DNA of 32,117 nucleotides, taken from Clostridium sp. CAG:964. Lineage in GTDB: Bacteria; Bacillota; Clostridia; Oscillospirales; Acutalibacteraceae. Below the pieces are notes generated by a model that ran no database searches, was not told the DNA's origin, and saw only the letters and a program-made list of their open reading frames with translations. The DNA is taken from assembly GCA_000435335.1 (NCBI GenBank), contig FR891323.1, positions 1 to 32,117 of the forward strand, in the 5' to 3' direction. Both the position numbers and the translations under genes were made by a program. This document shows positions 1 through 6,580 of this stretch, piece by piece (the first letter of the stretch is position 1; each line of letters begins with the position of its first letter).

Positions 1-1125
1 AACCTTTGAAAGATACCTTGTAACTGCCTTTGGGCCGCAAATACACTTTCGTGTAGGGTGCCCGTAATAGCCGCAGGGACAAGGGTTCATAGCCGCAACC
101 AGCATAACATCGCAAGGGTATGACAATGTGCCGCTTACTCTTGATATAGTTATTTCGCCGTTTTCTATAGGCTGTCTAAGCACCTCCATAGCTGCTCTTG
201 AAAATTCCGGCAGTTCGTCCAAAAACAAAACGCCGTTGTGTGCAAGAGAAACCTCCCCCGGCTTTGGCACAGTACCGCCGCCCGAAAGTCCTACTGCCGA
301 CACCGTGTGGTGCGGTGCTCTAAAGGGTCTGGTAGTAATAAGCCCCTTGTTAGCCCCCAGCAAACCTGCTACCGAGTGTATTTTGGTTGTTTCTATAGAC
401 TCCTCAAAGGTCATATCCGGCAAAATAGACGGTATTCTCTTGGCAAGCATACTTTTTCCCGAGCCGGGCGTACCTATAAGCAAAATGTTGTGCATACCTG
501 CCGCCGCAATTTCTATGGCACGCTTTGCCTCCGACTGTCCTTTAACCTGCGAAAAGTCGGGAATTTGCACAGCGTTTTCTTCATCTTCAATATCAACAGT
601 GGCTGTTTTCAAAGGCTTTCTGCCGCACAGGTGGTCAAAAAGCTGATTAAGATTTTTTATAGGATACACATTTATGCCCTTTACCACTGCCGCCTCGTTT
701 TTATTGTGGTAGGGTACATATATATTTTGAAAGCCTTCCTCCTTTGCCTTCATTGTCATTGGCAAAACACCGTTTACACTGCGTACATCGCCCGAAAGCG
801 AAAGCTCCCCTATAAACACACTGTTGCTTATATCCGCCACAAGCTGTCCGCTGTATTTCAGCAAAGCCATAAGTATAGGCAGGTCGTACACAGAGCCCTC
901 CTTGCGTATGTGTGCCGGTGCAAGATTAATTGTTATTTTTCCGTCGGGAATTTCAAAGCCGCAGTTACGCAAGGCAGAGCGTACCCTGTCACGGGATTCC
1001 TTTACAGAGGCGTCCGGCAGGCCCACTATGTCAAAGCCCGGAAAGCCCATTGCCACATCAGCCTCTACTCTTACATTAAAGGTTTCCAAACCGAATATAC
1101 CCATACTGTTGCTGAAACAAACCAT
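1..1125 (-). CDS. comM: ComM/YifB-family Mg-chelatase-like AAA+ ATPase, 3' end cut by window edge
   Basis: About 375 N-terminal residues are present; family members are about 510, so the C-terminal Mg-chelatase domain lies outside the window. The protein opens with MVCFSNSMGIFG and then the ComM N-terminal domain with GFPGFDIVGLPDASVKESR and NLAPAHIRKEGS signatures. Walker A (GTPGSGKS) is at residues 218-225, Walker B (LFLDE) ends at D303-E304, and a cysteine-rich NPCPCGYYGH loop follows. In gammaproteobacteria ComM is a hexameric helicase that extends strand exchange during natural transformation; the role in clostridia is less clear. The ATG at 1125 is preceded by GGGTGATT and by a good sigma-A promoter. 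It diverges from the sigma-factor gene. Family assignment is secure; helicase function here is inferred. Confidence 0.93.
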   Translation of the reverse strand, partial: MVCFSNSMGIFGLETFNVRVEADVAMGFPGFDIVGLPDASVKESRDRVRSALRNCGFEIPDGKITINLAPAHIRKEGSVYDLPILMALLKYSGQLVADISNSVFIGELSLSGDVRSVNGVLPMTMKAKEEGFQNIYVPYHNKNEAAVVKGINVYPIKNLNQLFDHLCGRKPLKTATVDIEDEENAVQIPDFSQVKGQSEAKRAIEIAAAGMHNILLIGTPGSGKSMLAKRIPSILPDMTFEESIETTKIHSVAGLLGANKGLITTRPFRAPHHTVSAVGLSGGGTVPKPGEVSLAHNGVLFLDELPEFSRAAMEVLRQPIENGEITISRVSGTLSYPCDVMLVAAMNPCPCGYYGHPTRKCICGPKAVTRYLSKV

Positions 1126-1177
1126 ATAATCACCCTATTACCTTTTGTTTTTTTAAAAATTTGCTTTTCTTAAATTT

Positions 1178-1206
1178 ATCTTATCACAGTATTATGCTAT
1201 ATGCAA
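1178..1206 (-). promoter_or_regulatory. sigma-A promoter of comM
   Basis: On the minus strand TTGCAT (1201-1206) and TAAGAT (1178-1183) are separated by exactly 17 bases, about 50 bases before the comM ATG. The 1126-1471 interval is AT-rich and holds only this promoter, the divergent sigma-gene promoter and that gene's leader. Confidence 0.6.
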
Positions 1207-1304
1207 TATTTCTGTTTTTATAAAATTTGTTGTTGCTTTTTGTCACTACAGTACAAGATTTAGCGGCGGTATAAAATATTTTTTTATTTTTCTAAACAAA
1301 TTTA

Positions 1305-1333
1305 TTGACTATTTTGCCGTCATAGGTTATTAT
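1305..1333 (+). promoter_or_regulatory. sigma-A promoter of the SigH-like gene
   Basis: TTGACT (1305-1310), a 17-base spacer and TATTAT (1328-1333) give a near-consensus promoter with transcription expected near 1340. This leaves a leader of about 130 bases before the preferred TTG start. Confidence 0.65.
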
Positions 1334-1471
1334 TAGGCTATGCTAAAGTAATTTTTATTGCCATAGTATTAGCAAAATTTATTTTGCATACAATTTATGA
1401 GAATAAAATTACGGCGTGCAGTAATTTTATACGGCAATGTTTTTACTGTCAACGGGTGGGTGAATCGGTTT

Positions 1472-2056
1472 TTGAACAGCACAAGCAACAGCCTTAACGA
1501 TGTTGAGAATATCAACAAGCTTGTTTTGCGGGCACAAAGCGGCGACGAAGCTGCGTTTAACAGTCTTGTAAAAATATACGAGCCTGTTATTTATTTTAAA
1601 GCAAACAAGTTTAAGGAAACAGCCGAAGCCGAAGACCTTGTGCAGGACGGCTTGATGGCACTGTGGGGTGCGGTACAAACCTATGACCAAAGCAGGGGTG
1701 CCGCCTTTAAAACATATGCAAACAGGTGCATAGACAACCGGATTTTTTCCGGCATAAGCAAGGTAAGCACAAAAAAGAGCATACCCAAAGACCTGCTTGT
1801 ATATCTTGACGGTGACGAGACGGTGCAGGCAGAAAACAGCGTTTCCCCCGAACAGAGCATCATTGACCGTGAAAGCTATATTACCTTTGTAAAAAACATA
1901 AAAAACAAGCTTTCCGATATGGAGCTTGCTGTTCTTTCGCACCATACCTCCGGCAAGAGCTACAGGCAGATTGCCGACATACTTCATACTGAGGTTAAAG
2001 CTGTGGACAACGCAATTCAAAGGATTCGTAAAAAGCTGAGAAATTACTCAATTTAG
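1472..2056 (+). CDS. sigH: SigH-like sigma-70 family RNA polymerase sigma factor
   Basis: A small sigma factor. From the TTG start, region 2 includes EDLVQDGLMALWGAV and KTYANRCIDNRI. A linker with KSIPKDLLVYLD and SPEQSIIDRE closely follows Bacillus SigH. Region 4 contains LSDMELAVLSHHTSGKSYRQ and ends VDNAIQRIRKKL. SigH directs early-sporulation and transition-phase genes in Firmicutes. The frame stays open back to an ATG at 1397, which has no Shine-Dalgarno and would add 25 residues (MRIKLRRAV...) unlike known SigH N-termini. TTG 1472 lies 8 bases after GGTGA, so it is preferred (194 residues). The usual rpmG-secE-nusG neighbours are absent. A tRNA-like element follows at 2070. Orthology to SigH rather than another small sigma factor is likely but not proven. 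Confidence 0.8.
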   Translation: MNSTSNSLNDVENINKLVLRAQSGDEAAFNSLVKIYEPVIYFKANKFKETAEAEDLVQDGLMALWGAVQTYDQSRGAAFKTYANRCIDNRIFSGISKVSTKKSIPKDLLVYLDGDETVQAENSVSPEQSIIDRESYITFVKNIKNKLSDMELAVLSHHTSGKSYRQIADILHTEVKAVDNAIQRIRKKLRNYSI

Positions 2057-2069
2057 TATTGCCGAGTGT

Positions 2070-2138
2070 GTTCAAGGTAGCTTAATTTCAGCAGAGCGTT
2101 GCTAAGGCAAAGGTAGCGGTGCAAATCCGTTTCTGAAC
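2070..2138 (+). ncRNA. tRNA-like element lacking a normal anticodon arm (degenerate tRNA or tRNA mimic)
   Basis: The 69 bases fold like a tRNA. The acceptor stem 2070-2076/2132-2138 pairs at 6 of 7 positions. The D stem is GCTT/GAGC (2080-2083/2094-2097), with A after and before it where A14 and A21 would be. The T arm is AGCGG-TGCAAAT-CCGTT (2115-2131), keeping T54, C56 and A58 but with G55. The middle arm is only TTGC-TAAG-GCAA (2099-2110), about five bases short of a normal 17-base anticodon arm, and the D loop lacks GG. No CCA is encoded. GGTGCAAATCC also resembles a cobalamin-riboswitch segment, but the rest of that riboswitch is missing. It could be a tRNA pseudogene, a structured 3' UTR of the sigma gene or a leader of the zinc-ribbon gene. 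Confidence 0.4.
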
Positions 2139-2170
2139 AAATATTATTTTTTTAAGAGAGGTATATCCTT

Positions 2171-2440
2171 ATGTACGAAGACAAGACTTTAGTTTGCAAA
2201 GACTGTGGCAATGAATTTGTTTTTACAGCCGGCGAGCAGGAATTTTACGCTGAAAAAGGGTTTGTAAACGAACCACAGAGGTGCAAATCATGTCGTGACG
2301 CACGCAAAAACAACAGCCGCCCTTCAAGAGAAATGTTCTCTGCGGTATGTGCAGAGTGCGGCTGTGAAACACAGGTACCTTTTCAGCCTACCGATGGCAG
2401 ACCTGTTTATTGCAAAGAGTGCTTTGCAAAAAGGAGATAA
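2171..2440 (+). CDS. zinc-ribbon domain protein with two four-cysteine clusters
   Basis: An 89-residue protein with two zinc ribbons. The first has VCKDCG (residues 9-14) and RCKSCRDAR near residue 40, typical of the probable zinc-ribbon family PF13451. The second has VCAECG near residue 60 and YCKECF near residue 80, with the CETQVPFQPTDGRPVYC pattern common in clostridial proteins. The eight cysteines should bind two zinc ions. Function is unknown; nucleic-acid or protein binding is a guess. AGAGAGGT precedes the ATG by about 9 bases. It follows the sigma-factor gene by 114 bases with no terminator between, so the two may be co-transcribed. Confidence 0.8.
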   Translation: MYEDKTLVCKDCGNEFVFTAGEQEFYAEKGFVNEPQRCKSCRDARKNNSRPSREMFSAVCAECGCETQVPFQPTDGRPVYCKECFAKRR

Positions 2441-2512
2441 TTTTACTTTTTAATTTTTACAGACTAGACAAGACTTAAATTTTTTAAAGATAAATTTTTT
2501 GCTTCCCTAATA

Positions 2513-2550
2513 AAAAGGCAGAACCGTTTTTAAAGACGGCTCTGCCTTTT
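2513..2550. terminator. bidirectional intrinsic terminator between convergent genes
   Basis: GGCAGA-a-CCGT pairs with ACGG-c-TCTGCC around an 8-base loop, flanked by AAAA and TTTT so that it works on both strands. It separates the zinc-ribbon gene (+) from the cyclophilin gene (-). Confidence 0.85.
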
Positions 2551-2626
2551 GTTCTGCATTGTGATATTGCTTTTATATCCCGCTGTACTCAAAAGCCCCT
2601 TACAGAAGCATATTGCTCTTTACTAA

Positions 2627-3577
2627 TCAGCCTTGGTAGGAGGTAATGTCAATGCTCTTTATCTTAACATCTTCCGTTGGCTTGTTGCTGGATGTATCTG
2701 TTTCTACAGAAGCTATTTTATCAACAACATCCATACCGTCATAAACCTGTGCAAATACAGTATGACCTCTGTCTACTGCACTAAAGGCACCGTCCAGTGA
2801 CGGATTACCGCCGTTTTTCTCGTACAGAGATTTCACCTCGTTGCTGATAAGGTCGGTATCAAGCATATATGCACCGTAGTAGGAAACAAACTGGCTGTAA
2901 TTATCTGTACCGTAGTACTGGCAAAGCATTGGATATGCCTGCTCCTTCCACTGCTTTTCAAGAGCCTCCCAGCCGCCGCTGGTTTTAAATGCGTCAGCTC
3001 CGGCTTGGTTAATAAAGAACTGACTTCCGTTTGTGTCCTGTCCTGAATTTGCCATAGAAACAGAGCCTCTTATATTAAACAGGTGGTCGCTGAATTCGTC
3101 CTCAAAGCTGTCGCCGTAAATGCTTTCGCCGCCTGTACCGTCGCCCTTAGGGTCGCCGCCCTGAATCATAAAGTCCTTTATAACACGGTGGAATGTTAAG
3201 CCGTCGTAGTAGCCGTCCTTTGCGTGCTTAACAAAATTTTCTACAGTTTTTGGTGCCGCCTCAGGGAAAAATCTTAGAGAAATATCGCCCTTGGTGGTGT
3301 GCATAACTGCTACCTCCTCGCCGCTTTCAGGCTTGTCCAGCTGGTAGCCCACCTTGTGCTGTGTATCCTTGTAGATTTTAGCGTCCTTTTGTGAGGTTTT
3401 TTTAACATCTATTTCGTCGTATGTAGCGGTGCTTGTTGCCTGCTCTGTTGCAGAGGAGCTGCTTGAAGGGCTGCTTGAAGAGCTGTCAGAGCCGCCGTTG
3501 CCGCAGCCTGCAACTGCGGCAGCCAACACGCCGCACATAGCTGCACATAATATTTTTGTAATATAATTTTTTTTCAT
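2627..3577 (-). CDS. cyclophilin-type peptidyl-prolyl cis-trans isomerase, lipoprotein
   Basis: A 316-residue extracytoplasmic foldase. The N-terminus is a lipoprotein signal peptide with lipobox VAGC (Cys25), then a Ser-rich linker (about 28-50). The cyclophilin domain begins near residue 88 (HTTKGDISLRFFPEAAP) and keeps the active-site strings GLTFHRVIKDFMIQGGD and SQFFIN. An insertion of about 75 residues rich in Trp and Tyr separates SQFFIN from the last strands (HTVFAQVYDGMDVVDKI), longer than in minimal cyclophilins. It should be anchored outside the membrane and isomerise prolyl bonds in secreted proteins. A GAGGA Shine-Dalgarno precedes the ATG. It is monocistronic between its own promoter and terminator. 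Confidence 0.93.
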   Translation of the reverse strand: MKKNYITKILCAAMCGVLAAAVAGCGNGGSDSSSSSPSSSSSATEQATSTATYDEIDVKKTSQKDAKIYKDTQHKVGYQLDKPESGEEVAVMHTTKGDISLRFFPEAAPKTVENFVKHAKDGYYDGLTFHRVIKDFMIQGGDPKGDGTGGESIYGDSFEDEFSDHLFNIRGSVSMANSGQDTNGSQFFINQAGADAFKTSGGWEALEKQWKEQAYPMLCQYYGTDNYSQFVSYYGAYMLDTDLISNEVKSLYEKNGGNPSLDGAFSAVDRGHTVFAQVYDGMDVVDKIASVETDTSSNKPTEDVKIKSIDITSYQG

Positions 3578-3609
3578 TTTGAAGTCCTCATTTCATAAAG
3601 CATAGCTCT

Positions 3610-3638
3610 ATTTTAGTATAAAACAATAATTAATGCAA
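3610..3638 (-). promoter_or_regulatory. sigma-A promoter of the cyclophilin lipoprotein gene
   Basis: On the minus strand TTGCAT (3633-3638), a 17-base spacer and TAAAAT (3610-3615), about 33 bases upstream of the ATG. Confidence 0.6.
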
Positions 3639-3680
3639 TATGTTTGATTTAACTTAAAAGATAATTTACAAACCCCTCCC

Positions 3681-3697
3681 GTTTATCTCGGATAAAC
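3681..3697. other. short perfect hairpin in a divergent intergenic region
   Basis: GTTTATC-tcg-GATAAAC is a perfect 7-bp inverted repeat between the divergent cyclophilin and S1-protein promoters. No T-run follows, so it is not a terminator; it may be an operator. A TATAAT at 3797-3802 is the likely -10 for the S1 gene, without a convincing -35. Confidence 0.3.
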
Positions 3698-3833
3698 AGT
3701 TTGATTTAGGGCAGAAAGCCATAAAATCCGCGGGCTCTGTATTGCTTTAAGGACAGATTTTCCCCACAGCATAGAATAAATTTTTTTACTGCGGCATATA
3801 ATTTTCTAGCTGTAATAATTGGGAGGAAAGAAA

Positions 3834-4796
3834 ATGATAGAATTTTATCCTGAGGGAATTCTCATAGAAAAGCCCGAAAACGCCGGATACTTTAAGTCGA
3901 TAAACGCCTTAAACGAGGCTTTTTTTGAAGAAAAAATACTCGAGGCACGGGCTGTAATATGTGACGCCGAGCATAATTTAATTGTAGATATGGGCTGCAT
4001 TAAGGGGATTATTCCCAGAGAGGAGGGTGCTCTTGGAATTAAAGAGGGCAGGGTGCGTGATATTGCCATTATTTCCAGAGTAAACAGGCCCGTTTCCTTT
4101 GTTATAACCGATTTTAAGAAAAATGCAGACGGAGCAACGGTTGCTATACTGTCCCGAAGTAAGGCACAGCAGCGGTGTATGCAGCAGTACATAGCAAGCC
4201 TTAGCAGCGGCGATGTTATTAACGCCCGCATAACGCACCTGGAGCCGTTTGGCGCATTTGCCGATGTTGGCTGCGGTATAGTTTCGCTGATTCCTATAGA
4301 CACCATATCGGTATCAAGAATAGACCACCCACGGGAACGCTTCAGCGTAGGTATGGATATTCGGGCAGTTGTTAAAAGCATAGAAAACGGCAGAATAAGC
4401 CTTACCCACAAGGAGCTGCTGGGCACCTGGCAGGAAAACGCAAGCAATTTCAGCGTAGGCGAAACGGTAGCCGGCATTATACGCACCGTTGAGCAATACG
4501 GTGCTTTTGTAGAGCTTACACCCAATATAGCCGGTCTTGCGGAAATAAAGGACGGCATTGCCACGGGAAGTCAGGCAAGCGTATACATTAAAAACATTAT
4601 ACCGGAGCGTATGAAAATTAAGCTGATTATTATAGACACCTTTGAACAGCACTATAAACCGGCACCGCCAAAATATTATTTTACCGGCAGCCATATGGAC
4701 AGCTTTTTGTACTCTCCGCCTAACTGCGACAAGGTAATAGAAACCTTATTCAGCTGTACAGCTAATGGTACACCCGCACCCGAAGCGGTTGACTAA
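3834..4796 (+). CDS. S1 RNA-binding domain protein
   Basis: A 320-residue protein with tandem OB folds. Residues ~35-110 look like a degenerate S1-type fold. Residues ~126-194 form a clear S1 domain (GDVINARITHLEPFGAFADV) and ~206-268 a second one (GETVAGIIRTVEQYGAFVEL). The layout resembles a shortened ribosomal protein S1 as seen in many Firmicutes, where such proteins bind mRNA or tune translation. The TTG at 3819 lies in frame but contains the Shine-Dalgarno GGGAGGA, so ATG 3834, 7 bases after it, is the start. rmuC follows 53 bases downstream. The exact RNA target cannot be read from the sequence. Confidence 0.85.
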   Translation: MIEFYPEGILIEKPENAGYFKSINALNEAFFEEKILEARAVICDAEHNLIVDMGCIKGIIPREEGALGIKEGRVRDIAIISRVNRPVSFVITDFKKNADGATVAILSRSKAQQRCMQQYIASLSSGDVINARITHLEPFGAFADVGCGIVSLIPIDTISVSRIDHPRERFSVGMDIRAVVKSIENGRISLTHKELLGTWQENASNFSVGETVAGIIRTVEQYGAFVELTPNIAGLAEIKDGIATGSQASVYIKNIIPERMKIKLIIIDTFEQHYKPAPPKYYFTGSHMDSFLYSPPNCDKVIETLFSCTANGTPAPEAVD

Positions 4797-4814
4797 TTAA
4801 CCCCATAAATATAT

Positions 4815-4836
4815 ACTTGTTTTATACTAAACAAGT
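4815..4836. promoter_or_regulatory. perfect palindrome centred on a -10-like TATACT before rmuC
   Basis: ACTTGTTT-tatact-AAACAAGT is an 8-bp perfect inverted repeat enclosing TATACT. The rmuC Shine-Dalgarno GGGG (4837-4840) follows directly and could pair with CCCC at 4801-4804. It may be an operator or an RNA hairpin hiding the ribosome site; there is no T-run for termination. Confidence 0.4.
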
Positions 4837-4849
4837 GGGGTAATAAAAA

Positions 4850-6079
4850 ATGGATGTACTTATTGCAATATGTATTGTTTTGCTGGCTGTAATACTTATT
4901 TTAAATATAATAATGATTATAAACAGTAAAAGGAAGCCCGACCACACCAACAACACAGAGGATATAAAAGCCTATATTGACGAAACAAACAGAAATAACC
5001 GCATAGAAATGAATGCTACGGTTACAAATTCGGTTAAAAATATGGCTGAACTGCTTGCCGAAAAGCAAGAGAACAGCGACAATGCACAAATTAAGCGGCT
5101 TGAACAGCTTGAACACCGTTTATCGGGCTTTTCAAGCAACAACGAAATACAGTTAAACAATATTCGTGAAGCTGTAGAAAAAAGGCTGGAATATATTCAG
5201 CGTGACAATAACAGCAAGCTGGACGAAATGCGCAACCTTGTTGATAAAGAGCTTCAAAAAACCATTGACGCCAAAATGACGCAGTCCTTTGCGCTTGTAA
5301 ACCAAAGGCTGGAGCAGGTATATAAGGGCTTAGGCGAAATGCAAAGCCTTGCCGCCGGAGTAGGCGACCTTAAAAAGGTGCTTTCAAATGTAAAAACAAG
5401 AGGTATGCTTGGCGAAATACAGCTGGGTGCTATACTAAAAGAAATACTCTCACCTGAGCAGTATCAGGAAAATGTAGTAACCAACAAAAACACACGCAAC
5501 CCTGTAGAGTATGCCATAAAGCTGCCTAACGACAACAACTCCTTTGTGTACCTGCCTATAGATTCCAAATTTCCTGCCGACACCTACCACGCTGTATTAA
5601 CAGCCCAGGAAAACGGCAATAAAGAAGAAATAAATGCCGCAGTTAAAAACCTTGTTTCCACCATGAAAAATGAGGCAAAGGACATTCACAACAAATATAT
5701 AAATCCACCGGCAACTACAGACTTTGCCATTATGTTCCTGCCTTGTGAGGGCCTGTATGCCGAGGCGGTAAGCCGTGGACTTGTAGAAACACTTCAGCGT
5801 GAATACAAGGTAAACATAGCCGGTCCCAGCACAATGGCTGCACTGCTGAACAGTCTGCAAATGGGCTTTAAAACCTTGGCAGTACAGCAAAGAAGCACCG
5901 AGGTGTGGCAGGTGCTGAACTCCGTAAAAACCGAATTTGACAATTTTGAAGAGGTGCTTACTCAAACCCAACGCAGAATTACCCAGGTAAACAGTGACCT
6001 TGATAAGCTTGTAGGTGTACGCACCAGACAAATACAGCGTAGACTTGCAGATTTATCAAATACTGACATGGGGGATTAA
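4850..6079 (+). CDS. rmuC: RmuC-family DNA recombination protein
   Basis: A 409-residue protein with an N-terminal membrane helix (residues 4-23), a long coiled coil (about 40-150) and the RmuC domain (about 165-400). Family signatures are KTRGMLGEIQLGAILKEIL, LPIDSKFP, FLPCEGLYAEA, and PSTMAALLNSLQMGFKTLAV. E. coli RmuC limits inversions between short inverted repeats, and the fold is related to restriction endonucleases; the biochemical activity is not firmly known. The ATG follows GGGGT by about 9 bases. It is downstream of the S1-domain gene and ends at a strong terminator, so the two may form a unit or rmuC may use TATACT in the palindrome. Confidence 0.93.
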   Translation: MDVLIAICIVLLAVILILNIIMIINSKRKPDHTNNTEDIKAYIDETNRNNRIEMNATVTNSVKNMAELLAEKQENSDNAQIKRLEQLEHRLSGFSSNNEIQLNNIREAVEKRLEYIQRDNNSKLDEMRNLVDKELQKTIDAKMTQSFALVNQRLEQVYKGLGEMQSLAAGVGDLKKVLSNVKTRGMLGEIQLGAILKEILSPEQYQENVVTNKNTRNPVEYAIKLPNDNNSFVYLPIDSKFPADTYHAVLTAQENGNKEEINAAVKNLVSTMKNEAKDIHNKYINPPATTDFAIMFLPCEGLYAEAVSRGLVETLQREYKVNIAGPSTMAALLNSLQMGFKTLAVQQRSTEVWQVLNSVKTEFDNFEEVLTQTQRRITQVNSDLDKLVGVRTRQIQRRLADLSNTDMGD

Positions 6080-6096
6080 AGTTAAATATACAAATG

Positions 6097-6136
6097 AAAA
6101 ACACAGAAAGCATTTTGAACTGCTTTCTGTGTTTTT
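6097..6136. terminator. bidirectional intrinsic terminator between rmuC and spoVM
   Basis: A perfect 16-bp stem: AAAAACACAGAAAGCA pairs with TGCTTTCTGTGTTTTT around an 8-base loop. The A-run and T-run make it effective on both strands, ending rmuC (+) and probably the spoVM unit (-). Confidence 0.9.
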
Positions 6137-6267
6137 ATGTATATAAGCTGATTCCTATTTTTGGGTATTACACTTGGCGGTGCTTAACATTTGCAAAAGT
6201 CTAGGTTATATTGTTAAAGCAGGCTGTATTTTATAAACAGCCAAATCTAAGTTTACAGTGTGCTTGC

Positions 6268-6360
6268 TTAGCTTTGTGTAAGGTCAAGCTTTTTTATGCC
6301 GTATATTTTTCTTAAAATAAAGCCCCAGAACTTTGGATTGTCAATTACTACAAATTTCAT
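6268..6360 (-). CDS. spoVM: stage V sporulation protein SpoVM (30-residue membrane-curvature sensor)
   Basis: A 30-residue amphipathic protein. Residues 1-26 align without gaps to Bacillus subtilis SpoVM, with 12 identities including M1 K2 F3, I6, the P9-K10-F11 core, G13, I15, R17, G21 and D26. In B. subtilis SpoVM sits on the convex forespore outer membrane in the mother cell, recruits the coat ATPase SpoIVA and inhibits FtsH; Pro9 matters for its curvature-dependent localisation and is kept here. A perfect GGAGG lies 7 bases before the ATG. Four residues (LTQS) extend past the usual end. It sits 13 bases after a 50-residue membrane-protein gene, likely the same transcript. A forespore or mother-cell promoter is not obvious. 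The gene is too short for ordinary gene callers. Confidence 0.85.
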   Translation of the reverse strand: MKFVVIDNPKFWGFILRKIYGIKKLDLTQS

Positions 6361-6373
6361 AACATAACCTCCA

Positions 6374-6526
6374 TTAATACTTAAATGCAAATAAAGACAA
6401 TATGCAAATTACAACGGCGGAAATCACTACTACAAGCCTACATGGAAGCAGTGTTCCTACAAGTAATCCAATGCCAAATATTAAGCCACCGTTACAGCAT
6501 TTCTTTTTTGGGCGTCGCATACCCAT
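6374..6526 (-). CDS. 50-residue small membrane protein upstream of spoVM
   Basis: Starts MGMRRPKKKCCNGG, a basic Cys-containing head, followed by one long hydrophobic stretch (residues 15-47) interrupted by PCR at 28-30, which could form a single helix or a short hairpin. The Shine-Dalgarno-like GGTGGTGA ends 7 bases before the ATG; an in-frame ATG at residue 3 (6520) is an alternative. The stop is 13 bases before spoVM and spoVM's GGAGG lies in that gap, so translation is probably coupled. A weak TTGTAA-19-TATTAT promoter-like pair lies just upstream on the minus strand. No known family recognised; co-expression with spoVM suggests, but does not show, a role in spore formation. Confidence 0.6.
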   Translation of the reverse strand: MGMRRPKKKCCNGGLIFGIGLLVGTLLPCRLVVVISAVVICILSLFAFKY

Positions 6527-6580
6527 ACCCGTTCACCACCTAAGACTTTTACTATATAATACGCATTTATCTTTAAGTGG

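Noticed and set aside
128..1173. Plus-strand open frames opposite comM
   Set aside because: The minus strand encodes a clear ComM/YifB with Walker A and B motifs, so the plus-strand frames are shadows without family likeness.
1397..1471. ATG start of the SigH-like gene 75 bases upstream
   Set aside because: No ribosome site precedes it and the extra residues do not resemble SigH N-termini; TTG 1472 follows GGTGA at good spacing.
2092..2138. Cobalamin riboswitch suggested by GGTGCAAATCC
   Set aside because: The conserved core and the CCGCCACTG box are absent, and the downstream gene has no link to cobalamin.
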